A stretch of DNA of 64,000 bases from the NCBI RefSeq assembly GCF_018613715.1, contig NZ_JAGGPT010000001.1:49875-113874 (forward strand), given 5' to 3'. Shown here piece by piece: positions 7,646 through 14,720 of the stretch (its first letter is position 1; every line of letters starts with the position of its first letter). The translations under genes were made by a program, and so were the position numbers. The notes beneath the pieces were generated by a model. The model was not told where the DNA came from, did no database searches, and saw only the letters and a program-made list of their open reading frames with translations. The DNA comes from Chryseobacterium sp. ISL-6. Lineage in GTDB: Bacteria; Bacteroidota; Bacteroidia; Flavobacteriales; Weeksellaceae.

Positions 7646-8101
7646 ATGATGAAGGTAAAAGTTTTTAAAATAAGATTGCCTGAAGAATATCTGTACAAAG
7701 ATCAACAGATATTAGATGATTTTCTTGGAAATCATGACGTTATCAAGTCGGAAACAGCTTTTGTACATGATGAAAATTATTGGTCGGTTGTTTTGTATTT
7801 TGAAGAATCGAAAGTTGTTTTATCCGCTGTTAAAGAACCGAAAATTGTAAAATATGCAGCCGAAAGTGATGTGTTGAATCCAGATGAAGAAAAGATATTA
7901 GATGCATTAAAACTGTGGAGATCTGAGAAAGCCAGAGAACAAAATCTCCCGATCTATTTTATAGCCAGTAATAAGGAGTTGGTATCAGTAGCTAAATATA
8001 AACCTGCCAAAAAAGCTGAGCTATTGGATATTAAGGGTTTTGGAAAACACAAGATAGAAAACTATGGTGAAGAAATTTTAGAAATCCTGGAAAGTATTTG
8101 A
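7646..8101 (+). CDS. HRDC-domain protein
   Basis: A 151-residue protein. The C-terminal half (about 75-150) is an HRDC domain: LNPDEEKILDALKLWRSEKA leads into NLPIYFIASNKELVSVAKYKP and ends with ELLDIKGFGKHKIENYGEEIL. HRDC modules bind DNA and are normally appended to RecQ helicases or RNase D; here no helicase or nuclease is attached. The N-terminal about 70 residues (KVKVFKIRLPEEYL and onward) form an uncharacterised beta-rich domain. Two in-frame ATGs (7646 and 7649) are equally plausible starts. It is co-directional with ssb and ends before a hairpin. Confidence 0.82.
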   Translation: MMKVKVFKIRLPEEYLYKDQQILDDFLGNHDVIKSETAFVHDENYWSVVLYFEESKVVLSAVKEPKIVKYAAESDVLNPDEEKILDALKLWRSEKAREQNLPIYFIASNKELVSVAKYKPAKKAELLDIKGFGKHKIENYGEEILEILESI

Positions 8102-8144
8102 TTTTTCGATTGATTGTTGAACACAAATGATGAAGTAATATGGA

Positions 8145-8177
8145 AGAAGCTGAAGAAAATTATTTTCTTCAGCTTCT
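8145..8177 (+). terminator. Long perfect hairpin after ssb-HRDC unit
   Basis: A perfect 15-base stem (8145-8159 pairing with 8163-8177; GAAGCTGAAG arm) with a 3-base loop lies 44 bases after the HRDC stop. No T-run follows directly, so it may terminate weakly or protect the mRNA 3' end. Confidence 0.6.
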
Positions 8178-8216
8178 GTGATGTATTGTCTTATAGTAAA
8201 AGTCTTTTCATTTTCT

Positions 8217-8224
8217 TATTTTTG
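8217..8224 (+). promoter_or_regulatory. hisS promoter -7 element
   Basis: TATTTTTG matches TAnnTTTG and lies 41 bases before the hisS start. No convincing TTTG is found at the expected upstream distance. Confidence 0.5.
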
Positions 8225-8230
8225 TATGAC

Positions 8231-8262
8231 TTATCAATTATTACACATCATTTATCAATTAT
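8231..8262 (+). repeat. Direct repeat in hisS leader
   Basis: TTATCAATTAT occurs at 8231-8241 and again at 8252-8262, with starts 21 bases apart (two helical turns), between the -7 element and the hisS start codon. It could be a pair of operator half-sites, or simple AT-rich repetition. Confidence 0.4.
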
Positions 8263-8265
8263 AAA

Positions 8266-9633
8266 ATGAAGCCAAGCTTAGCAAAAGGAACGAGAGATTT
8301 TACCGCACAGGAAGTTTCAAGAAGAAAATATATTATCAATATTTTACAGAATAATTTTGAATTATTTGGATTCCAACCATTGGAAACGCCAAGTTTTGAA
8401 AATCTTTCGACATTGACGGGAAAATATGGAGAAGAAGGAGACCGTTTGATCTTTAAAATCTTAAATTCCAGCATCAATGAAGCTAAAGAGGAGAAGAAGG
8501 CCCAAATGCTCAATGATTTTCAAAGAGCATTAGATAAACCATTCAGTTCAGATAGTCTTACTGATAAAGCGCTTCGTTACGACCTTACGGTGCCTTTCGC
8601 AAGATTTGTAGCAATGAACCATGGACAGTTAACTTTCCCTTACAAACGTTATCAGATTCAACCGGTTTGGAGAGCAGACCGTCCGCAGAAAGGAAGATTC
8701 AGAGAATTTTATCAGTGTGATGCTGATGTAGTAGGAAGTGAAAGCCTTTTACAGGAAGTAGATTTAATTCAGTTATACTTAAAATCATTTGCAGACCTAA
8801 AAGTTTCTGTTACCATTCACGTTAACAATAGAAAAATCCTTTCTGGATTAGCTGAATACGCAGGAATTACGGATAAATTAATTGATTTTACAGTAGCTCT
8901 TGATAAATTAGATAAAATAGGAAAAGAAGGCGTTGTAAAAGAGTTATTAGAAAGAGAAATTTCCCAGGACTCTATTGATAAATTAGATTTCTTATTTTCT
9001 CAATCTGACGATGCTTTGGAGAATCTGCTTCAGCTTAAAGAAAAATTCGTTGGAAATGAAATAGGATTAAAAGGAGTAGAAGAATTAGAGTTTGTTCTTA
9101 CGCAGTCTATAAGCCTTGGAGTAGATATTCAGAATCTTGTTTTTGATATTACCTTAGCAAGAGGACTGGATTATTATACAGGTGCTATTTTTGAAGTTAA
9201 GGCTGATGAAGCACAGATGGGTTCTATCGGTGGTGGTGGAAGATATGATAATCTTACCGCAGTTTTTGGAGTAAAAAATATTCCGGGTATTGGTATTTCC
9301 TTTGGATTAGATAGAATTTATCTGGTCATGGAAGAATTAGGTCTTTTCCCTGCAGAAGCTACATCAAAAGTAGAGTATTTATTTGCCAATTTTGGTGGTG
9401 AAGAAACCTTGGAAGCTTTAAAACTGATTATACAGTTAAGAGAAAAAGGTATTTCTGCAGAACTATATCCTGAAAGTGCAAAAATAAATAAACAGTTCAC
9501 TTATGCAGAAAAGAAAGGCATTAAGAACCTTGTATTTTTAGGTGAAGAAGAAATTAAAAACAGAACAGTAACCTTTAAAAACCTTGAAGCTGGAGAACAG
9601 AAAACAGTTTCTCTGGAGGAGTTTTTAGGATAA
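8266..9633 (+). CDS. hisS: Histidine--tRNA ligase
   Basis: Class II histidyl-tRNA synthetase, 455 residues. Start [12 protein letters not shown] contains the family KGTRD motif. Motif 2 is [27 protein letters not shown], split here as its two halves at about 127-155. The histidine-specific blocks [15 protein letters not shown] and [10 protein letters not shown] follow, and motif 3 [10 protein letters not shown] lies near 343-352. The C-terminal about 90 residues form the anticodon-binding domain. It charges tRNA-His in the cytoplasm. An internal helical insertion around 60-100 is typical of Bacteroidota enzymes. It is a single-gene unit between its own promoter and a strong bidirectional terminator. 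Confidence 0.97.
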   Translation: MKPSLAKGTRDFTAQEVSRRKYIINILQNNFELFGFQPLETPSFENLSTLTGKYGEEGDRLIFKILNSSINEAKEEKKAQMLNDFQRALDKPFSSDSLTDKALRYDLTVPFARFVAMNHGQLTFPYKRYQIQPVWRADRPQKGRFREFYQCDADVVGSESLLQEVDLIQLYLKSFADLKVSVTIHVNNRKILSGLAEYAGITDKLIDFTVALDKLDKIGKEGVVKELLEREISQDSIDKLDFLFSQSDDALENLLQLKEKFVGNEIGLKGVEELEFVLTQSISLGVDIQNLVFDITLARGLDYYTGAIFEVKADEAQMGSIGGGGRYDNLTAVFGVKNIPGIGISFGLDRIYLVMEELGLFPAEATSKVEYLFANFGGEETLEALKLIIQLREKGISAELYPESAKINKQFTYAEKKGIKNLVFLGEEEIKNRTVTFKNLEAGEQKTVSLEEFLG

Positions 9634-9641
9634 TTACATAG

Positions 9642-9684
9642 AAAAAAAGAGTCTTCTTAATAGCATAAGAAGACTCTTTTTTTT
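9642..9684. terminator. Bidirectional terminator between hisS and the reductase gene
   Basis: A perfect GAGTCTTCTTA/TAAGAAGACTC stem (9649-9659 with 9666-9676) is flanked by seven A on the left and eight T on the right. It can terminate hisS (plus) and, on the minus strand, the reductase gene whose stop codon lies within the T-run. Confidence 0.9.
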
Positions 9685-10624
9685 ATTTTCCTTTCACTTT
9701 TATTTCATCATATATTTTCTGAGTAAATGGAACTTTTATTCCCAACTCATTTCCATATCTGATAATAGCACCGGCAAATAATTCCAGCTCACTATTTTCT
9801 TTCCCGGAATTAATATCCAATTGTAGAGAAGTTGGAGTTTCAGGGGGAAATGTAGAGGCTTTTTCGAAAGTCTTGTCAATGATATTTTCTTCGAGAGAAA
9901 TCCCCTTTTGATGAGCAATTAGTTCTATTTCTTTCATTATTTCCGTCGCCTCATTTTTTTGTACAGGATCTGTGCAAACCATGCCTATAGATGAATTGTG
10001 CTTGGCCGTCACCAATCCAAAACTTGCTATAAAAATAAATTTTGTCCAGATATCGACTAATGGATTGTCTTTAAAATCAAAATCAATTCGACTTTCTTTC
10101 ATTACATCGATCACCCAATTAATATCTCTAGAAGGGTTTTCTGGATCTTTGCCGAAGATCATTTTTCCTGTTTTTCCTTTATGTTCTACAACGCCTTTTT
10201 CTTTGATATGAGAAGCTACATAAATACATGAAGGTAGAATAACATGATCAGGAATGATTTTTCTTATTCTGTCATAGATATCTGCACCATTCATCATAGG
10301 TAACAGGATTGTGTCTTCATTGATGACTTCTTTTAATTCGGTGCAAACCCTTTCTAGATCATACTCTTTAACACAAATCAAAACAAGATCAGGCTGAACT
10401 ACATCACTAATGTTTTCATAAACCGCATTAGGATGTGTTTTATCATTACGATGTTCAGCAGAAATAAGTGTTAATCCCTGTTCTTTTACTTTTTGGTAGG
10501 TTTCACCTCTTGCAATAAATGATATGATATATTGATGAAAAGTTTCATTGTTTTGACTGATCTTAAAACCAAAATAACCACCTACACCACCAAGACCTAT
10601 TACTACGATATGCTTCTTATTCAT
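9683..10624 (-). CDS. Ketopantoate reductase-family oxidoreductase (ApbA/PanE type)
   Basis: A 313-residue protein of the 2-dehydropantoate 2-reductase family. The Rossmann loop is GLGGVGGYFG (about 10-19). The next domain carries PMMNGADIYDRI, in place of the usual QNG motif that follows the nucleotide-binding half. The catalytic lysine is probably in DIWTKFIFIAS, and the C-terminal helical domain holds PTSLQLDINSGKENSELE, the substrate-binding block. PanE reduces ketopantoate with NADPH in pantothenate synthesis; several paralogues of unknown substrate exist, and no pan genes are nearby, so I give no symbol. It is a single-gene unit. Confidence 0.85.
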   Translation of the reverse strand: MNKKHIVVIGLGGVGGYFGFKISQNNETFHQYIISFIARGETYQKVKEQGLTLISAEHRNDKTHPNAVYENISDVVQPDLVLICVKEYDLERVCTELKEVINEDTILLPMMNGADIYDRIRKIIPDHVILPSCIYVASHIKEKGVVEHKGKTGKMIFGKDPENPSRDINWVIDVMKESRIDFDFKDNPLVDIWTKFIFIASFGLVTAKHNSSIGMVCTDPVQKNEATEIMKEIELIAHQKGISLEENIIDKTFEKASTFPPETPTSLQLDINSGKENSELELFAGAIIRYGNELGIKVPFTQKIYDEIKVKGK

Positions 10625-10781
10625 GAAATTATTTTTATTTATTTTAAAACTTGTTTTTTTAGTATTACACTATGTTAAAGATGGTGATTTATTTTTATAT
10701 TCGAAATGTATTTAAAGCATAATTATTGAGAAAAACGATCACTCAAAACAATATTTATATCAGAATTTTATTCACCTTATT

Positions 10782-11444
10782 ATGAAAAACAATGCTTCTA
10801 TTGACATTATAGAAAAATGGCTGCAAGGGTGGTCATTATCCAGACAACTTCCTCAGCCTGTCAAGTACAAATCTGGATTTACAGTAGATGTTAACACTCC
10901 TATGCAGAAAAAGCGATATGTATTTTCTGAGCCCAATGATGACTTTCTCCAATTGGCAGAATTAGTTGATGAGCCTTGGGTTTTCCTGAAAGTATCTTCA
11001 GCTTTCGAAACATTTAAAGATAAAATACCTTCCAAATGGCAAATGCAGGGCGATCAATATATGATGTCATGTTTTCATCCAATGACTGTTTTACATTATG
11101 ATCTTCCCGCAGACTATCGACTTGAATATGATCAGTATAATTCCACCTACGTGATTAAGATTATTACTAAAGATGGGGGAGAACAAGCAGCAATAGGCAG
11201 GGTAGCTATTGTTGATGATTTGGGTGTTTATGATCAGATCATTACTGATCAAAACCATAGAAGAAAGGGTCTTGCTTCTTTTTTAATGAAAGAATTAGAG
11301 AAAATTGCACTATCAAAAGGAGCATATAATAACTTTTTGGTGGCAACAGTGGAAGGTAAATCTTTGTACGAATCTTTAGGCTGGGAACTATATAGCCTAT
11401 ATACTTCAATTGTTATTCCTTCCCAAGAGTATCAGGATGAATAA
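10782..11444 (+). CDS. GNAT-family N-acetyltransferase
   Basis: A 220-residue protein whose C-terminal half is a GNAT domain. Strand 4 is AAIGRVAIVDDLGVYDQIIT, followed by the acetyl-CoA-binding RRKGLA (Q/RxxGxA type) and the helix SFLMKELEKIALSKGA. FLVATVEGKSLYESLGW is the closing strand with the common LYExLGW element. The N-terminal about 120 residues (IEKWLQGWSLSRQLPQPVK onward) resemble a degenerate second acetyltransferase-like domain. The substrate cannot be told. It precedes a methyltransferase gene by 59 bases in the same direction. Confidence 0.83.
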   Translation: MKNNASIDIIEKWLQGWSLSRQLPQPVKYKSGFTVDVNTPMQKKRYVFSEPNDDFLQLAELVDEPWVFLKVSSAFETFKDKIPSKWQMQGDQYMMSCFHPMTVLHYDLPADYRLEYDQYNSTYVIKIITKDGGEQAAIGRVAIVDDLGVYDQIITDQNHRRKGLASFLMKELEKIALSKGAYNNFLVATVEGKSLYESLGWELYSLYTSIVIPSQEYQDE

Positions 11445-11503
11445 TTACTGAATTATGAGTAATATTGTATTAAGCAAAAATTAATACCACTCACTAATTA
11501 ATC

Positions 11504-12301
11504 ATGGAAAATTACTTAGAAATAAACAAAAACTCATGGAATGCTAAAGTAGAACCTCATCTGAAATCAGATTTTTATTTTGTTGATGAATTTTTAAAAG
11601 GAAGAAGTTCTCTTAATTCTATTGAATTAGATCTTTTAGAAGATGTTAAAGGAAAAAGTATTCTACATCTACAGTGTCATTTTGGACAGGATTCCATATC
11701 TTTTTCCAGATTAGGCGCAAAGGTTATTGGAATAGATCTATCTGATAAGGCTATTAATACAGCCAAAGATCTGGCTAAGCAATCTGGAACAGATACCGAA
11801 TTTATATGCTCAGATGTTTATGATCTTCCTAATGTTTTAGATGAAAAATTTGATATTGTATTTACCAGCTATGGAACGATAGGGTGGCTTCCAGATTTAG
11901 ATAAGTGGGCTCACGTAGTCAGTCACTTTTTGAAGCCGAATGGGAAATTTGTAATGGTAGAATTTCATCCTGTAGTCTGGATGTTTGATGATGATTTCAA
12001 AGAAGTAACCTATAATTACTTTAATGAAAAACCCATTATTGAAACTTATGAAGGGACTTATGCTGATCCTTCAGCATCTATCGTTCAGGAGTATGTAATG
12101 TGGAATCATTCATTGGCTGAAGTTATGCAGAATTTAATTAAAAATAAATTGGAGATAAACGATTTCAGAGAATTTGATTGGTCACCTTATCCGTGTTTTA
12201 AACATGTTGAAGAATTTGAAAAAGGAAAGTGGCGGATATCAAAGTTTGGAAATAAAATTCCAATCGTATTTGCTTTAATGGCACAAAAAAAGTCATCGTA
12301 A
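11504..12301 (+). CDS. Class I SAM-dependent methyltransferase
   Basis: A 265-residue methyltransferase. Motif I is SILHLQCHFGQDSIS (about 52-66), the HLQCHFGQD form typical of a Bacteroidota/Firmicutes group. The acidic end of strand 2 is KVIGIDLSD. Motif post-I/II is DIVFTSYGTIGWL, and KPNGKFVMVEFHPV is the strand 5 region. The C-terminal about 80 residues form a substrate-recognition part. The substrate is unknown. The stop codon lies inside the stem of the downstream terminator. Confidence 0.88.
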   Translation: MENYLEINKNSWNAKVEPHLKSDFYFVDEFLKGRSSLNSIELDLLEDVKGKSILHLQCHFGQDSISFSRLGAKVIGIDLSDKAINTAKDLAKQSGTDTEFICSDVYDLPNVLDEKFDIVFTSYGTIGWLPDLDKWAHVVSHFLKPNGKFVMVEFHPVVWMFDDDFKEVTYNYFNEKPIIETYEGTYADPSASIVQEYVMWNHSLAEVMQNLIKNKLEINDFREFDWSPYPCFKHVEEFEKGKWRISKFGNKIPIVFALMAQKKSS

Positions 12302-12322
12302 TATACTACTACGATGACTTTT
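12288..12322. terminator. Bidirectional terminator (methyltransferase / YtxH-like gene)
   Basis: AAAAGTCATCGTA (12288-12300) pairs with TACGATGACTTTT (12310-12322) around a 9-base loop. A T-run lies on each strand (four T on plus, seven T-equivalents on minus). It separates the convergent methyltransferase and YtxH-like genes. Confidence 0.85.
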
Positions 12323-12350
12323 CTATATATGAATGTTAAAAAAACTTGTC

Positions 12351-12587
12351 TTAACTTAAAGAATCCTCAGCTTTTGTTTTCGCTTCGTCCACTTTATTCT
12401 GAACTTGAGAAGCTACATCACTTGCTTTAGTTTTAATATCATTTCCCCACTTGTTAAGGTTGTCCTTAGCAGTGTTGATTTTATCTTTTACAGCTTGTTG
12501 TTCTTCTGGAGTTGATTTTTTATATTTCCAGTAAGCTAAAGCACCTAAACCTAATAAAGCTAATAATCCGTTTGTCTTATTTCCCAT
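12351..12587 (-). CDS. Small YtxH-like membrane-anchored protein
   Basis: A 78-residue protein with one N-terminal hydrophobic segment (NGLLALLGLGALAYWKYKK, about 6-24) followed by a charged, coiled helix rich in Lys, Asp and Ala (KDKINTAKDNLNKWGNDIKT and onward), the architecture of YtxH-domain proteins. Such proteins are often stress-induced and membrane-associated; the biochemical role is unknown. It is a single gene ending at the shared terminator. The next gene on this strand starts 96 bases further up. Confidence 0.75.
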   Translation of the reverse strand: MGNKTNGLLALLGLGALAYWKYKKSTPEEQQAVKDKINTAKDNLNKWGNDIKTKASDVASQVQNKVDEAKTKAEDSLS

Positions 12588-12683
12588 GATTTCTATTTTT
12601 TTTAATTAATATTAAAATTTGTTGCTTAGTATCATGTAAATTGCGTGCCAAAAAACTGAAAGTAATGATAAAATAATGTTAAA

Positions 12684-13526
12684 TTAATTGAAGATTTCAA
12701 AATTTTGACCATCATAACTTGCGAAGACCATGGTAGGATAAGAATCTTGGTGATAGATATTTCCATTTTTATCAATAGCAATCGCACCTGCAAATCCGTC
12801 AATCGTTTTTAATTCTTCAAAAGTTTTCTGAAAGGCATTTTCTAAAGTCATTCCATCTGTAACCCTTGTTACAATTTTTGTTGCCGTAGCATTGCTTACG
12901 ATATCTTCTCCAACACCTGTACAACTTACAGCGCATACTGAATTGGCATAATTGCCGGCAACAGTTGCTGAATCGGAAATTCTTCCTGGAATTTCAAAAC
13001 CTTTTCCTCCTGTTGAGGTGGCAACAGCCAGTTTACCATTCTGATCGATCGCAACACAGCCAACAGTTCCTTTTCCTCCATTATTAAGTTTAGCTTCGTA
13101 TTCTTTTCTCCTTTGGGGAATTTCTGTTGAAAAATTTTCAAAACCGTGCTCTGAAGCATATTTTTTAGCACCTCTTCCTCCTAATACACGATCATCTTCT
13201 TTCATTAAATCTTTAGCCACAAAAATAGGATTCTTTACATCCTGAATATTGATGACACCACTTAATTTCTGAGTTTCACCATCCATGATAGCAGCGCTCA
13301 TACGGATTATCCCATCACTTTGAATCTGAGAGCCTATTCCGGCATTAAAAAGTTCATCGTCTTCTAAAAGAGAAACGGCATAAGCCACAGTATCAAAGGC
13401 AGAATGAGTCTGTAAAAACTCAAAAGCCTTTTGGGCTATATTTTTTAATGAATTTTGTTTGGCAACTTTTACTTCATGGCTTTGATCGCTTTCAGAGAAA
13501 AATCCACCGTGGATAATTATTTTCAT
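12684..13526 (-). CDS. iaaA: Isoaspartyl peptidase / L-asparaginase (Ntn-hydrolase)
   Basis: A 280-residue plant-type asparaginase of the N-terminal nucleophile hydrolase family. The precursor is cut before Thr154 in GGKGTVGCVAID to free the nucleophile. The upstream NAGIGSQIQSDG block and the downstream STGG, which binds substrate, are conserved. The enzyme cleaves beta-aspartyl dipeptides. Directly downstream of cyanophycinase, its likely job is to split beta-Asp-Arg released from cyanophycin into aspartate and arginine. Length is slightly below the usual 300-320, mainly in the linker before the cleavage site. The 104-base gap to cphB contains a possible promoter element, so it may be transcribed both with cphB and separately. 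Confidence 0.92.
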   Translation of the reverse strand: MKIIIHGGFFSESDQSHEVKVAKQNSLKNIAQKAFEFLQTHSAFDTVAYAVSLLEDDELFNAGIGSQIQSDGIIRMSAAIMDGETQKLSGVINIQDVKNPIFVAKDLMKEDDRVLGGRGAKKYASEHGFENFSTEIPQRRKEYEAKLNNGGKGTVGCVAIDQNGKLAVATSTGGKGFEIPGRISDSATVAGNYANSVCAVSCTGVGEDIVSNATATKIVTRVTDGMTLENAFQKTFEELKTIDGFAGAIAIDKNGNIYHQDSYPTMVFASYDGQNFEIFN

Positions 13527-13584
13527 ATATATTTTGTTGATAAGGAATATTTATACTGGATTAAGTCAACAACAAAGATGCTTA

Positions 13585-13592
13585 CAAATTTA
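13585..13592 (-). promoter_or_regulatory. Possible internal promoter for iaaA
   Basis: The minus strand reads TAAATTTG (TAnnTTTG) 58 bases before the iaaA start, in the cphB-iaaA gap. No -33 box is evident. Confidence 0.35.
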
Positions 13593-13630
13593 ATTAAACT
13601 TGTAAATCTCTGTTTTCTACTTTTTACTAA

Positions 13631-14521
13631 TTATTTGTCTTGTGGAATTGGATTAAACTGTGAATTCTCTATAGTCAGGGTCTTTGTAGTAAGATCATAA
13701 TGATCATTCATCGACATTACATGCACCGTTAAGTTATCGATAGAGATCGGTTCTCCCAAATTGATATTGGTAAGGTTGGTATCTTTGATAAATCTACCAT
13801 CTACGATAATAACAAGCCCAGAACCTACCGCCGTCATTACATCATTATGTATGAAAAGGCCTGTATCTTCTCCCAAACCAATTCCCAATGTTCTTGGATT
13901 ATTGACAACAGCCTGAAAAAGTCTTCCGATTCTTCCTCTTTGTACAAAGTGGGTATCAATAATTACATTATCAATAAGTCCTAAACCTTGTGTCGTTTTT
14001 ATTTCTCCTTTTAATAAAGCTTCAGAACTACTTCCTTGGTAAATCATGTTTTCAGAAGCTGCAGCAGCTCCCGCAGAAGTTCCGGAATAAATGAAATCCT
14101 GTTCCTGATATTTTAATAAAATAGTATCGTGGAATCTTGTTCCACCAAGAATAGAGGTAAGCCTAAGCTGGTCTCCACCCGTAAACATAACAACATCAGC
14201 TGCATTAGCTCTCGCTACCATAGCATCAGAATTGGCTTCTTCACGGTTGTGGATATCAAGAATGTTAACATTTTTTGCACCTAAAAACTCAAAAGCCTTC
14301 TTATATTCGGTTCCTACAATTTGTGGGATTTGTGAAGCAGTAGTCACTACTTCTATAATAGAGTTTTCTTTTAGCTTAGATTCATTAATGATCTTTCTTA
14401 AAATACCTCTTTCAAAAAAATTAAGGTTCTTTTCTATATTCTGATCATAATCGGTTTCTGCAAAACTTCCTTTATTTACAGCGCCTCCGATAACAATTAA
14501 TTTTCCAACGGGTTTCATCAT
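13631..14521 (-). CDS. cphB: Cyanophycinase
   Basis: A 296-residue serine peptidase of family S51. The nucleophile is Ser149 in IYSGTSAGAAA, preceded by the FTGGDQLRLTSILGGT block typical of cyanophycinase. It degrades the reserve polymer cyanophycin to beta-Asp-Arg dipeptides in the cytoplasm. The length fits intracellular CphB, and no signal peptide is seen. I start at ATG 14519-14521 (or the next ATG, 14516-14518) and not at TTG 14528-14530: the TTG overlaps a TAAATTTG promoter element at 14528-14535, so it would not be transcribed. It is divergent from cphA and followed by iaaA, giving a full synthesis-degradation module. Confidence 0.93.
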   Translation of the reverse strand: MMKPVGKLIVIGGAVNKGSFAETDYDQNIEKNLNFFERGILRKIINESKLKENSIIEVVTTASQIPQIVGTEYKKAFEFLGAKNVNILDIHNREEANSDAMVARANAADVVMFTGGDQLRLTSILGGTRFHDTILLKYQEQDFIYSGTSAGAAAASENMIYQGSSSEALLKGEIKTTQGLGLIDNVIIDTHFVQRGRIGRLFQAVVNNPRTLGIGLGEDTGLFIHNDVMTAVGSGLVIIVDGRFIKDTNLTNINLGEPISIDNLTVHVMSMNDHYDLTTKTLTIENSQFNPIPQDK

Positions 14522-14527
14522 AGTATG

Positions 14528-14535
14528 CAAATTTA
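14528..14535 (-). promoter_or_regulatory. cphB promoter -7 element (decides start codon)
   Basis: The minus strand reads TAAATTTG, then six bases, then ATGATG. Transcription would begin within a few bases of the cphB start codon, giving a very short or absent leader. No -33 TTTG is found at normal spacing. Confidence 0.55.
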
Positions 14536-14649
14536 AAAAATTATTAATATTTGACGAAATATCAAATACATATAAATTGATTTTTAGGTTTTTAAGATTG
14601 TTAATGATAACTAATTTTTTTTTAAGAAATCTTTAAATGGCCTATGGTT

Positions 14650-14675
14650 TTGTTTATGCTTTTACATTATCTTTG
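14650..14675 (+). promoter_or_regulatory. Candidate cphA promoter
   Basis: TATCTTTG at 14668-14675 matches TAnnTTTG, with TTG at 14650-14652. The 15-base spacing is slightly short. The cphA ATG is 45 bases downstream of the -7 element. It lies 115-147 bases from the cphB element, in the same divergent region. Confidence 0.45.
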
Positions 14676-14720
14676 ATTTTAGAAGATGTTATTATTAATC
14701 AAGAAAAATGCAAATTGACT

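Noticed and set aside
8145..8177. Hairpin upstream of hisS as a T-box or riboswitch
   Set aside because: It is a simple uninterrupted stem located before the hisS promoter element, so it belongs to the end of the preceding unit and lacks T-box features.
14522..14530. TTG start extending cyanophycinase by three residues
   Set aside because: The TTG is part of the TAAATTTG promoter element, and two ATG codons lie directly downstream.
14637..14720. Upstream in-frame ATG extending CphA by 28 residues
   Set aside because: The extra residues are hydrophobic and not part of the CphA domain; homology starts at MKIEKIQALRGPN, and the candidate promoter lies inside the extension.
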